DNA from: Fragilaria radians
Lineage: Eukaryota; Bacillariophyta; Fragilariophyceae; Fragilariales; Fragilariaceae
Direction of reading: 5' to 3'
NCBI GenBank assembly: GCA_900642245.1
Contig: CAAAJI010000006.1
Location: forward strand, 728,655-792,654
DNA length: 64,000 nt
A program made the translations under genes and the position numbers. Below, in pieces: positions 33,795 through 43,952 of the stretch (its first letter is position 1; each line of letters opens with the position of its first letter). The notes under the pieces were generated by a model. That model was not told the origin of the DNA and did not search any database. It was given only the letters and a program-made list of their open reading frames with translations.

Positions 33795-33866
33795 GCCCTT
33801 CGAGAATACAGTGGGTAACTGCGGGAATCATCCTCATCTGCAGTTAATCCTACTACTCGAAGGGCT
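33794..33866 (+). promoter_or_regulatory. Strong 3' UTR hairpin right after the selenoprotein stop; unproven SECIS
   Basis: AGCCCTTCGAG (33794-33804) pairs perfectly with CTCGAAGGGCT (33856-33866). Inside, TAACTGC (33816-33822) pairs with GCAGTTA (33840-33846), and a GTGGG/CCTAC-type segment links the two stems. A selenoprotein mRNA needs a SECIS element in its 3' UTR, and this is the best structured candidate before the convergent neighbour at 34305-34045. I do not see the usual ATGA/GA quartet or an apical AA, so either the core is unusual or the true SECIS lies elsewhere. Confidence 0.4.
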
Positions 33867-34044
33867 GGAGTCTCCTACAATTGATTATTTTCTTTCTCTG
33901 ATATTTTGAAATGCTAGGAAACATATGAATGGCGGTGATCAAATTTTTACGGAACACATGAAAATTATGTAACTTTAATTTCAGAACTGAATATCAGAAC
34001 ACATCTTGTCTTCAACTATTTTCTTCATTCGTATGTAGGATACT

Positions 34045-34305
34045 TTACCAAAAGTCTTCATCACTGTGCCTAGGTCTCCATTTTTCCCATTCCGCCTTTG
34101 TCATGGGTCCGATAGGAGTTGGCTTTCCATGACTTTTGAGTTTGTTCATTTGGCTTATCAGGGAATCAGTCTTTTTAGTATAAAACATGAAGCCTGCAGA
34201 AGCTCCTAACATGACGATGAATAATCCCATTTGTGTACCTCGACTCATGATATTAGTGGGTGTTTTTGTTTCATGTTGCGTGGATAGAGGATGATCTGAA
34301 TTCAT
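34045..34305 (-). CDS. Small single-pass membrane protein of unknown function
   Basis: An 86-residue protein from an ATG at 34305. One transmembrane helix (about residues 26-42, MGLFIVMLGASAGFMFY) is followed by a basic Lys-rich segment and a conserved-looking tail, GPMTKAEWEKWRPRHSDEDFW. The size and layout are like small mitochondrial inner-membrane or assembly-factor proteins, but I recognise no family. Its 3' end converges on the selenoprotein gene at a distance of about 250 bases. Confidence 0.6.
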   Translation of the reverse strand: MNSDHPLSTQHETKTPTNIMSRGTQMGLFIVMLGASAGFMFYTKKTDSLISQMNKLKSHGKPTPIGPMTKAEWEKWRPRHSDEDFW

Positions 34306-35313
34306 GATAGACTCCTTTTTTTTGTTTTCTTGGAAAACGAAACTTACGTGTATAGAAAGATATATGTACGTATTTTAGGGCTGATATGTACGAATGGAAT
34401 TCTTCGATTAGGATCCAATTACATTTTACTGATTGATGTATGGCTTCTCATTTCCCGAAAATGGTTACAATTTCATTTCTTCCTGTCATCAAACCTTCTC
34501 CTTCCTTCCATAAAGATATTGCTGCGTAACTGAGTTTGTTACAGCAGAGTGGAATATCACCATAAAATAAAACTGTGCTATTGGTTTTTGAAATCTTCTA
34601 CAGAAAAGAGTATACATCGATACATCAATTAGTATTTCAAGCATTGTTTGCGTTTGTATGATGGTACAAAGTCTTGGGACCAAAGAATTATATATTCATC
34701 CAATAGAATACTTTCAAAGACAAAAAAACTACTAATGGATAGCTTTTCAAAGCATTGTCAAGGGTGATGAGAGTTGCTTTTGTTTTCAATTGTCATGTCC
34801 TACAATTAAAAAAGAAAAAAGAAACAATAAACAGCTCATTAATACTAATATTGTGACATTATCATACATTCATTGTTCTACTTTTGAAATATTCAAATAT
34901 CAAGCTGATTTAAAGTAACGTGTGCTCTTATTCTAAATTCAACTTTACTCTCATATATATAAGGCACAGTTTGAGGGATGGCTCTCGAATCACTTTCAGC
35001 ATCCGATCAAAGACATTTCTCAATTTTTGGATTTGGAACGGTAGAGTCTTCTTGAACAGGCAGGAATTCAATTAGGCTATTATTAAGGTGCTCTTCATTC
35101 AACTTCATGATTTTCCTCAATAGTTCATATATGCTCCGTGTAGACTACAATTTTGTATCATGAGAGTATTCTGCTTGATCATCTCAGCGTTTCTTGCTCT
35201 ACTGCTATGAGCCTGCACTATGTGGCATCTAACTACCAGTGGCATAGCACAAAAGGCCTATCGCTTTTAAAGTTTCCACGCCTAACTGAGTGTCACATCA
35301 GAGACGTATGAAA
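34306..35313. other. Intergenic region, 1 kb
   Basis: AT-rich sequence with no supported gene or repeat. It includes the promoter of the small membrane protein and the 3' flank of the probable spliced gene at 35314-36016. Confidence 0.4.
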
Positions 35314-36016
35314 TCATGATAGTGAAAGAGTGCTACTTTCACTCATCAATGGACCTTTCATTTCAGGATTATCAGTAATGACCCGAATGATGCAATCTCC
35401 CCATTCCAGATCAGGATGGGAGATCTCAATATTGTCTAAGTGACATAAGATTGTGTGCTGCAATCCTTTAGTGCTTTGTAACACATCAAACAATCAACAA
35501 TATCAAAATAGGAATTGTAGCTGTAGGGTAACATTGAGGCCTTTTAATCCTCGTAAAGTGCAAAGGTCTACCACTGTTCAACTAGAGTATTAAAATGTTT
35601 TCACCTTACCCCTAAGTAATATGCGAAGCAGCGCTTTGGGATCCGCTTGTGCAAAGTCCCCAGGGATAAGAATGGTGGCATTGTTCTGAACTTCCTGAGC
35701 GCAAACAAGCATGAGAGTAAAACCACTACTTCTTTTTTTGCTTACTCCCACATGCGCAACCGTAAACCTTGAACATCAGCATCGTGTCTTCTTAAAAGCT
35801 AAATATAGTACATTTGCGCTTCTCATCAGTCCTCTATTCTGACAATGATTGTGGCTCAAAAGCCCTCTGACGGCGCAGCTGATTCGTTTCCTTCAAATCA
35901 GAATAAAGGGCAACCTCAATAATCAGTTTGGTATCTTCTTCATGATAAATTAAGTCAATGTTCAAGTGTTTTGTGGAGATGATTGTTGTCTCGTTAGCAA
36001 TGAGGACCCTACACAA
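35314..36016 (-). CDS. Probable spliced gene or decaying remnant, unknown function
   Basis: Three stretches read like real protein on the minus strand. (1) 36010-35834 contains NIDLIYHEEDTKLIIEVALY and NQLRRQRAFEPQSL. (2) About 35770-35610 contains CAQEVQNNATILIPGDFAQA and DPKALLRILLR. (3) 35465-35314 contains LCHLDNIEISHPDLEWGD and CIIRVITDNPEMKG, ending in TGA. Pieces 2 and 3 join in phase through a 144-nt intron (GTAAGG at 35609, ...ACTAAAG ending at 35466). I could not find a clean junction between 1 and 2, where the frame shifts, so the upstream part may use a weak splice site or be broken. Upstream exons are not resolved and the family is not recognised. Confidence 0.4.
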
Positions 36017-37054
36017 CGCGTGATTCCATACTCACGGTATCTAGTATCTTGCCTATTTCAGTCTTTGTCAATCTCTGTAGCTTCAATGCTTCTATCCTTG
36101 GATTTCTTTTTTTGTTTCATTATCCTCATCATTTCTGGCTACTTCCAACGCTACTGTGATATCCTCACTGTTTTTGTTGTAAATAACATTCCATTGTCTG
36201 TGCTTGCATCACCTCCCTTTTACTCAGTAGTATTGAAATTCAAAAAAGGATTGTATCAAAAAGGGTGAATAGCCTTAAGATCAATTCAATTAAGCAAACA
36301 TCCAGGTTGAATACGATCTTGGAGCTTTTTAAATCCCCTAGCTTGGGAGTTTAAATAGATTTCCAAGGGTATGGGGAATAATCAAAATTGTCTTTTTGTG
36401 CACCTGTATCTGAGACTTCTCCTACTCCTAATGCATGTTAATATATGGAGGATAAGGATGTTATATGCAATTTCATTTCTGACACTTTTTGGACAATAAT
36501 ACACAATAGTTGATCAGCCAAATTCGGTAATTATCAATACTGTTCATCTAACTCACCTTATTGTGTGTTCTTTGAAAGATTAAGAAAATCGGCAGGATAT
36601 CTGTTGGTGAAATTCAATGCAAAAATCCCAAGTTTGACCATAAACATCCATTTTGCAGCTTAACGTGGGAAGCATTTCACTTTGTTTCTTTAAAATGAAA
36701 ACAAAACGTCTTAAACTAAGAAACGCAAAAGCGTCTTAAGGCCTAGTTGCCACTTGTGTTTCCCTTTACATGTCTTGTCTCAGATTAGTTCCTGGCGTAA
36801 TTATCAGAAATAGACTGATTAGATATATTTGATATTCAATGGTACTTGCACTTGATGCCTTCTGGCTTCTGATGTTTCATGAGAAATGCTGAAAAAAAAT
36901 TGAATTCATCTAGGAACTGAAATCAAGTTCGAAGGTGAATTTCGGAGGCAAAAAATCATTCTAGTGGAAAAAGCAAGAATTTTGAGACATTTGTGATTGG
37001 TGGTTGGGTGTAGTAACAACGTTTTACTGGAAGCATCCAAACTTTTACAAGACG
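36017..37054. other. Intergenic region, possibly with 5' exons of the minus-strand gene
   Basis: Minus-strand fragments near 36170-36030 (such as EDITVALEVARNDEDNE and ALKLQRLTKTEIGKIL) look faintly coding but sit in different frames. The rest is noncoding and includes the promoter of the nucleotidyltransferase gene. Confidence 0.3.
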
Positions 37055-38461
37055 ATGAGCTCATCTAAGGATGACAATTGGTGCAATGCGGATTTTTTGG
37101 CTTTGCAAGGTTCCGACGAAGAAAAGGAAAAAGAAGATGACGGAAAAGAAGGCCATGATGACGATATCCAAGATTTTGACGCAGAGAAAAAGTATTCACT
37201 CGATGGGATGGAAAATTCGTACGAGTACCAAGAAGGTCAGCAGGAACTCGACGAATCCAGAGAACACCTTCCCCCTTGGATGGAATATCCTGCATCACAA
37301 AAATCAAATCCATTGGTCAGGTTACATAATGAAATAGTTGACTTTTGCCATATGATGGAACCAACAGCAGAGGAATTAGTAGAACGCAATATGTGGATTT
37401 CCAAATTTCGAGTTATTGCGTTAGATTGTTTCCATAACAAATGTGAAATCGAGGTCTTCGGTTCTCAATATACAGGACTACTACTTCCAACATCGGATAT
37501 TGATATTGTTATTATGCTCCAAGAAGACGACAAAAAGAAGAATGTACAAGAATCCATGAATAAATCCTCGAATGAGAAGGCATCCAAAGACCTAGACGCA
37601 GCGGGGAAGGATAGCACCGAATGGAGTTTCTCAGAATCACAAACATCACCATTGCATCGTCTTGCTAGTGCGATACGCGATGCATGGTTGGAAGATCTGG
37701 ATTACCTAGATATCATTGAAAATACGCCGGTTCCATTAGTGAAGCTAACTACCACTGCGGGCCTATCAATAGATATATGTTTCAATCAAGAGAATGGTCC
37801 CCAGGCAGCTCGATTGATGTCTACCTATTTGAAGGCTATGCCACCTCTTCGTCCTCTTACCTTTGTCCTCAAATACTTCCTGGCCTCTCGGGGTCTGAAT
37901 GAACCCTACAGTGGGGGTATTGGTAGTTACTTACTCCAACTCATGATTGTATCCTTCTTGCAACACCGAGAGCGCGAATCCTATAACTTTGGTTATCCCA
38001 GTGTGTATAATTTAGGATGTCTCTTGATGGAATTTCTACAACTCTATGGCGTACAATTGAATTATTTCACAACCGGTATATCTGTCCGTCACGATGGGGC
38101 CTACTTCCCAAAGGGAAGTCGGGAGAAGGTGCAGTTCTTTTATGATGCAGCACGTCCATTTTCCTTGGCAGTCGAAAATCCATTGGATCCTACTATGAAT
38201 GTGGGGAAAAGTTCCTTTCGTATCGAGGTCATTCAGCGATCGATGGAAATCGCATATTTACTACTCTTGTCTTTTGTTGCTGAACCAATCCAACCAACAC
38301 CATCCATTCTTGGAACGATTCTTCCATCCTCTCCAGAAATGGAGCTACGTGCAAGAAAATCTAAGGGAAAATCTAGGCCCAGTCGATCCGAAACATTATC
38401 ACGGCAAAACGAAGAATATAGGGCTGTTTCACCGACACATAAGAGACAACGAAGGCACTAA
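37055..38461 (+). CDS. TRF4/5-type noncanonical poly(A) polymerase
   Basis: Translation from the ATG at 37055 gives 468 residues; an earlier TTG at 37004 is not used. After an acidic N-terminus, the nucleotidyltransferase fold starts with LHNEIVDF and the signature FGSQYTGLLLPTSDIDIV, whose Asp-x-Asp pair lies near residues 149-151, with the third catalytic Asp at about residue 240 (LSIDICF). The PAP-associated domain follows (PLTFVLKYFLASRGLNEPYS, GGIGSYLLQLMIVSFLQ). This is the Trf4/Trf5/PAPD5 family, which in the nucleus adds short A tails to aberrant RNAs for exosome decay (TRAMP complex). The insert between the second and third Asp (about 155-195) is longer and more charged than usual. 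The C-terminus is basic and disordered. Confidence 0.9.
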   Translation: MSSSKDDNWCNADFLALQGSDEEKEKEDDGKEGHDDDIQDFDAEKKYSLDGMENSYEYQEGQQELDESREHLPPWMEYPASQKSNPLVRLHNEIVDFCHMMEPTAEELVERNMWISKFRVIALDCFHNKCEIEVFGSQYTGLLLPTSDIDIVIMLQEDDKKKNVQESMNKSSNEKASKDLDAAGKDSTEWSFSESQTSPLHRLASAIRDAWLEDLDYLDIIENTPVPLVKLTTTAGLSIDICFNQENGPQAARLMSTYLKAMPPLRPLTFVLKYFLASRGLNEPYSGGIGSYLLQLMIVSFLQHRERESYNFGYPSVYNLGCLLMEFLQLYGVQLNYFTTGISVRHDGAYFPKGSREKVQFFYDAARPFSLAVENPLDPTMNVGKSSFRIEVIQRSMEIAYLLLLSFVAEPIQPTPSILGTILPSSPEMELRARKSKGKSRPSRSETLSRQNEEYRAVSPTHKRQRRH

Positions 38462-38647
38462 GAATGTCGCAAACTTTGGATGACATTCTTTTCAAGATGA
38501 ATCAGTAACATAATCAAATAATGAATGTTTAGGGGCTTGTCTAAGAAAAAAAAGATTATTATACATGAAATGAAGGTGATATCAAAACTATAGTCCATAT
38601 TGGTAAATGTTCAATAGAAACATTGATCAATGAACTTTTTTGAAATA

Positions 38648-39571
38648 CTAAAATTCTTCCCATGTCAGTGGTCGTCGACAAGACGGACAATCGGAAGATT
38701 GTTCCATCCAATGATACAGACATGGCAAATGAAAGTATGTTTTGTTTTCCCCGCATCCACAGTGTGTAGGCATTCGAGGATTATCTTCCGTGAATCCGTC
38801 CATGCATATGACACATTCATCCTCAATGTCCATAACTCCATTGTAATACGACGTAACTTTCTTGGGCAAAGAGTCAAACATCTTCTGTGCCATAGTCTTT
38901 TGTAGCATAGACCCCGGTAGCACAATTTCGTCATTGCGAATTGTCATGACATCCTTCGAGCAATGAAAGGAGCTTGCCGTTCGAAGCGGAGAAGATTTCG
39001 ATTCAGAATATGGCGAGGTAGATGTGATTGCTGTTGTTTCTGTGGGAGAAGAATATATCCATGTCTCAGTTTCTATAGGTTCATAGGAAGGTTGTAGGAG
39101 TGTTGATGTCGACCGAGAAAGTACCCGAGAGACCCATTGCGATATCCATAATGATGACGACGAAGAAGGAGAAGAAGACGATGATGAAGAAGCCTCAGTT
39201 GTCCATCCACAACAAGAGTTATGCTGTTGTTGAGGAGTATTCCCCTCGGAAATACGATCCAACATTTGCACAGTGGTAGGAGTCGTATTGACATTCGAAT
39301 TCGTGGCTTCCTCAGATTCCTTCCCCTCCATACAGTATCGGAGACACTTGCAAACAAAAGTAGGCAACGTTCTGCCATGAGAGTTACTTTCATTATCATT
39401 ATTTTCATCATTACGTTGATTATTCTGAGAAGGAGGAGGAGGCTGATAAAAATGATGACGCGTTTCAGTAGAAGCGTTGTTATGATCCATCGAACTAGAT
39501 GTGATTAAACCATGCGAGTTTCTACTAGAAGAAGGAGGAAGAGGATAAATATCATTAGAATTGAAGAACAT
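38648..39571 (-). CDS. C-terminal RING-CH (RINGv-like) zinc-finger protein
   Basis: A 307-residue protein from an ATG at 39571. Residues 1-245 are low in complexity: Ser/Pro/Gln/Asn tracts, including a run of Ser. The last about 55 residues hold CVICMDGF, a Cys-Gly-Cys pair, FHLPCLYHWM and CPSCRRPL. The ligand order C-x2-C, C-x-C, H-x2-C, C-x2-C fits the C4HC3 RING-CH class, found in E3 ubiquitin ligases such as the MARCH family. No transmembrane helix is visible, unlike most MARCH proteins. It converges on the TRF4-type gene with a 186-base gap. Confidence 0.8.
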   Translation of the reverse strand: MFFNSNDIYPLPPSSSRNSHGLITSSSMDHNNASTETRHHFYQPPPPSQNNQRNDENNDNESNSHGRTLPTFVCKCLRYCMEGKESEEATNSNVNTTPTTVQMLDRISEGNTPQQQHNSCCGWTTEASSSSSSSPSSSSSLWISQWVSRVLSRSTSTLLQPSYEPIETETWIYSSPTETTAITSTSPYSESKSSPLRTASSFHCSKDVMTIRNDEIVLPGSMLQKTMAQKMFDSLPKKVTSYYNGVMDIEDECVICMDGFTEDNPRMPTHCGCGENKTYFHLPCLYHWMEQSSDCPSCRRPLTWEEF

Positions 39572-41169
39572 AGCAGCCGTACAACACGAAAATCGATGAT
39601 CTTGATTTTTTTGATACCGTGTTGTGTAGTCTTAGTTCCACGGAGGTGCTTAATGTTCTGTGGCACGATTCGGGAACACACAATTCGTCGTTCTTCGATG
39701 ACACCAAGTAAACTAGTATAGTAATTTCACTTGGGTGGTAACCGAATTGATACTTGCGGGTGTATAGGTAAAAGCTCCATACAACTTCCTTTACACTATT
39801 CATTCTAAGCGTATTGTTTCATGTTATTATTCTAAGATCAGTCCTTGATATACCATTAACCTTCTTCATAGTATTTTCCAAGATTCTCTTCCTTCCTGCC
39901 TCAAATTATTCACAGAAAATTCACATTACATCAAGGAATTTGAGGATATAATTAATCTTTAAAGAGACAATATGATGTGAATTATCTTTAATAATAAGGC
40001 CACTACAATTTCATTTAAGAAGTCGGAAATATTTCAATATATCAAAGATCTGTCCTTTCAATGCAGTAACATTTTTAATTGAAATCAATCAATCGTTTTA
40101 GTGCTACTACATTACCTCCATCATAATTCGATCGAAAAAGGACAAGCATTTTGGCGGAAACCGTTATATGCATTTCAGATGATGCCATATCCTTTATTTT
40201 ATTGATCAATCAAACCCCAAATTTTGACGGTAACACAAATGTCAAATCACTTGCTTCATAAATATCAAGGATTGAGATAGTTGCACATCACTTTTCATAT
40301 GTAATTGGGCTAAAGCTACTGACGAAAGAAGCCACATATAGAAGTGGCAAGGAAGAAAGGAATTTTTGGTATTCCGAGAAAGGAGCAGACAATTGATACT
40401 TAATATCCAACTTTAGGCTTGAACTACTCTCACAGCACCCCATAGTTACAATTTGACTGAAAAAATAACCAGGTTTAAAACAAGAATTTTAAAGTTTGAA
40501 GTGCTTCTACTGTCATGGGTTCGTTCTGTAGTACCTCATTGTCATTCCCCATGAAACTCACAATGCTTTGGAGCCGTGCTTTTGCAAGAGATTTGGAAGA
40601 TTAATCCCTCTACTGCAGTCTCCCTCATGTAAGCTCTGATCTTAGGCTTTCCAGGGGGAAAAGGTACCTTTCTCAAATTGTGCTCTAAACAAATCAAGCC
40701 AAGTTTATATGATTTTGCTTTCTTCTCCCATCTTGGGATATTCAAAGCTAGTGAATGAACTCGTTAACAAAAAAGAAATACAGGAAATGATAGGTTAGAA
40801 GATAAAAAACAGGGAAAGAAGAAAAAAGCGAAAGGAAGTGTAAAACAAAGAGAAGTATTGATAGAGTGTCATTGACATCTTTAGCTATCTAAATGAGATA
40901 AATGGCATCTAGATTTTAACAATATTCTGATACAGTGTAAATAATGGTAAAGTAAGAAACGTGCAATCTGTAATATATTGAAATCATTCATTCATGACAA
41001 GGAACATGCAAGAAATTGATTTTGTGTGTTACAACATAGTGTCTTTTGCATTCTCTCGACATGTAAGGGTGGAGTTACTCAAATTTGGTATCCAACGGAC
41101 AGCACTAGTGTACTTTTAGTCACAACGACGCCACGTTGTCGTGTATATGAATTCTTGTGTCATCCTACC
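39572..41169. other. Divergent intergenic region, 1.6 kb
   Basis: This lies between the RING gene and the Arb2 gene starts and carries both promoters. A 67-codon minus-strand ORF at 40745-40542 has no recognised motif and I do not call it. The rest is AT-rich. Confidence 0.4.
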
Positions 41170-42753
41170 ATGGACAAACGTCATCATCATTCGACTGTGA
41201 AATCAACAACATTGAAATCCAACCAACTAATTCGTTGGCATTCCTGGACCTCCTCTCCACAAGTATCGTCTCAGCAAATTCAAGCAACCGACGGGGAAGG
41301 AAAACGACCATCAAGCAGCATAAGATCAATTGGTTCCCATTTTTTCGGTTCCTCCAGTAAACTGAAAAGAAGGGAAGATATGGGAAATGTTGCTTGTGTT
41401 GATAATCATGAGGAAGCAGAGAAGCCTTGCTTGTTGCAAATGAATCATGAGCAATCAACCTCGAATAGATCAACATTGAATTCGAAGCAACGACTTTCGT
41501 TTCGGTCACATTTGGAAACAAACGGACCGTTGCGATGGATCGCATCCGTGACTTCAAAAATTGGAGCAGCTATGGATCAAGCTTTCTTTGTCGATGAAGG
41601 TCCAATTGTCCCCCCTGAGCGAAGAGTATTAGGTGGAATACTGTTGGATGGATGCGAAACTAAGGAAGAGCATTTTGCACTGCATGATGAGATCCTGTCT
41701 ACAGTTGCGTCTCTCCATGGGAAAGAGGGACTTGAGGCTGCAGGGTTTTCAATGAAGTTCGTTCCGCATTCTGTTGTTTCATCGCAAGGGCGAAATGGGA
41801 CTACATCAATTGGTTGCAGCCGAATGCATTCGAGTGCTGAAATGCAATTATCTAGAAACGATACCTCTGACTCAAATAATGGTGCCTCAGCATACCAAGA
41901 TGAAAAGGGTGTAACTAGACTCTTTTACAAAGAAGCCATGATAGATCATACAAATCGACGTCGCTTAATTAGCGACGGTATTATGTACGACGAGATAAGC
42001 CGTTTATGTATGGAATACGCTCAAGAAATCATGATTTCTGAAGGGCAGCTAGAATGGATAGGGATAGAGTCTGACATCAACGCGTTAGTTTCGAAATCCT
42101 TGGATTGGTCCAAGCCAACTCTTTTGTTGGTAACAGGGAAAGGGAAAGTGCGTGCCGGGATTTACTCTAGGCAACATCTACAAACTACTGGTGTGGAACC
42201 AAGTACAGCAATTCACATTGTACGTGAGGCCAAGGCTCGTGATATGAATATCATTATTCTTGATCCAAACTGTTTGGGGGAAAGACAAGCTTATAATGTT
42301 ATTGGGAAAAGTATGAACGCCCTTTTTGGACATGTTCGTAACTACGATGAAAGAGGGAAAGCTAGTTATCTATGTCGCTTATTCTTCCAGATTCATTCGT
42401 CTGGAGGGACACATGTGGTGAGATTTCTTCTAGAAAATATGAACGCATATATCCCACATATTCGCGCTATGGTATTCACTGATTCAACACACAACATTCA
42501 ATGGGCAAAGAATCAGGAGCACCAAGATTTATTCATGCTCCTGGAGTCATCACGATCTGTTTATTTCAGGTCTGCCAAAGGTGAAACCTCAGAAAGTGCT
42601 GGAACTGAGATACATGATTCGGATCATAGATGGTGTCATCGTTTTGGAAGAATAAGGACACTTCATGCGGGCACAACAGAACATTCGTTAAGCGATTGGA
42701 ACGCTCGAGAATGTATTTGGGAACACTTTGATGTCCATTTGAAGCAAACTTGA
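41170..42753 (+). CDS. Arb2-domain (FAM172-like) protein
   Basis: The first in-frame ATG is at 41170 and gives 527 residues; the open frame before it lacks an ATG. The N-terminal 170 residues are Ser/His/Lys-rich. The second half contains TLLLVTGKGKVRAGIYSRQH, IIILDPNC, FFQIHSSGGTHVVRFLLENM (a Ser-Gly-Gly nucleophile-elbow-like turn) and IRAMVFTDSTHN, the order seen in Arb2/FAM172 alpha/beta-hydrolase-like domains. In fission yeast Arb2 works with argonaute in siRNA-directed heterochromatin formation; animal FAM172A is nuclear and linked to splicing. Whether this protein has either role is inference. The spacing of the catalytic Ser and His looks intact. Confidence 0.75.
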   Translation: MDKRHHHSTVKSTTLKSNQLIRWHSWTSSPQVSSQQIQATDGEGKRPSSSIRSIGSHFFGSSSKLKRREDMGNVACVDNHEEAEKPCLLQMNHEQSTSNRSTLNSKQRLSFRSHLETNGPLRWIASVTSKIGAAMDQAFFVDEGPIVPPERRVLGGILLDGCETKEEHFALHDEILSTVASLHGKEGLEAAGFSMKFVPHSVVSSQGRNGTTSIGCSRMHSSAEMQLSRNDTSDSNNGASAYQDEKGVTRLFYKEAMIDHTNRRRLISDGIMYDEISRLCMEYAQEIMISEGQLEWIGIESDINALVSKSLDWSKPTLLLVTGKGKVRAGIYSRQHLQTTGVEPSTAIHIVREAKARDMNIIILDPNCLGERQAYNVIGKSMNALFGHVRNYDERGKASYLCRLFFQIHSSGGTHVVRFLLENMNAYIPHIRAMVFTDSTHNIQWAKNQEHQDLFMLLESSRSVYFRSAKGETSESAGTEIHDSDHRWCHRFGRIRTLHAGTTEHSLSDWNARECIWEHFDVHLKQT

Positions 42754-43118
42754 TGAGATATGTTAGCTAACTCCTTTCATGTGTCCCTTCTTTTTCTTTT
42801 CAGGAATAGACTCTATCTCTGGTATGTATGTACCAGGTTAACCGTCGAAGGCAGTACCCGTTATTAAGGTTGCAGTAGCACTAGTCCTTAGTACTCACAA
42901 TCTGGAATTTACCAAAAAAACGGATTCTTTCATATCATACGAAACTTGCGATTTAAATTATAATACTCCGAGCATTGGAAACGAAACAATTGAAAACCAT
43001 GTTTCAACTTTCATTATGTTTACCTTTCGGAAGGCTGTCTTCATCCAGCACACAACTCTCGCAAAATACAAGAATTTAGTTTGCGGATTTTATATTCATT
43101 GTTCTTTAGCTTTTGACT
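42754..43118. other. Intergenic region ahead of the START/Hint cluster
   Basis: Short 365-base tract holding the 3' end of the Arb2 gene and the promoter of the first START gene. No other feature is seen. Confidence 0.5.
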
Positions 43119-43952
43119 ATGAACGGCTTTCTCGCAACAAGTATCATTTCCCTCTTTTTCCTCAGCAGCTGCTACGGATCAACCGTTGTTTCGCCATTGG
43201 CGTCTGTACTAACTACTGGAAGATACCGTGGACATGTCATCCAATTGGACGATACGAATGAAACTATACATCGTCATTACATGAAGATACTCAGGAACTA
43301 TAAGGATACAGCATTCTCATCCCGAGAGTGGGAAGTGCTCAAGAAAACGAAAGACGGAATCGAAATCGCAATTTCTTTCTCGGGTAATGATCCCGACTGT
43401 CCCTACATCCGTATGCGTGCCGTAATGCCAAGTTCGGCACAATCTTTATTCAACTTCATGAGTTTTTCCAACTGGAAAACATTTATGCCAATCATCAATC
43501 CCTTTTATGAGGGAATGTCGGTTATGAACGAAATGACAGTTGACAACAAAAGACTTGTAGTGGCACGCAAGCATTCAACCGCTATTTTTGGATTTGGTAA
43601 ACGCGATTTTTCTATCCTAGCTGACGCCTCTGGGTCTCCCATGATGGATGGAGATGTTCTCATGTCGGGAACGATATCTGTCATTTCTCCTCATCAGATT
43701 CCTAGGTATCGTGGCTTTACCCGAGCCTATCAGGATCTGGTATGCTTTTACAGACCGTTGAAGCGCACACAGGAGGGTAGCGATCAGACGGAATTAACTA
43801 TCATGTTGCGAACGGATCTCAATGATTCCGCAGAGGGAGGAACGGGAGGCTCAATCCCAATGTGGCTTGTGGTCAAGACATTTGGCTTGGCAGGTTCCAA
43901 GGCAATGCATGTTCTTCGAAACGTGGTTCGCAAGCAGATGAATGGTCTGTGA
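43119..43952 (+). CDS. START-domain lipid-binding protein with signal peptide, copy A
   Basis: The ATG at 43119 gives 277 residues. Residues 1-20 (NGFLATSIISLFFLSSCYG) form a signal peptide, unusual because most START proteins are cytosolic. From about residue 75 the START pattern appears: an N-terminal helix region, YIRMRAVM, FMSFSNWKTFMP, KRDFSILADA, RYRGFTRAYQDLVCFY, LTIMLRTDLND, and the C-terminal helix SIPMWLVVKTFGLAG...LRNVVRKQM. START domains carry a single sterol, phospholipid or sphingolipid in a closed cavity; the ligand here cannot be read. It sits directly upstream of a Hint-bearing beta-propeller gene on the same strand, and the pair is duplicated. Confidence 0.8.
   Translation: MNGFLATSIISLFFLSSCYGSTVVSPLASVLTTGRYRGHVIQLDDTNETIHRHYMKILRNYKDTAFSSREWEVLKKTKDGIEIAISFSGNDPDCPYIRMRAVMPSSAQSLFNFMSFSNWKTFMPIINPFYEGMSVMNEMTVDNKRLVVARKHSTAIFGFGKRDFSILADASGSPMMDGDVLMSGTISVISPHQIPRYRGFTRAYQDLVCFYRPLKRTQEGSDQTELTIMLRTDLNDSAEGGTGGSIPMWLVVKTFGLAGSKAMHVLRNVVRKQMNGL

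Noticed and set aside
40542..40745. 67-codon minus-strand ORF between the RING and Arb2 genes
   Set aside because: It has no recognised domain, repeat or splice context; it is probably chance.
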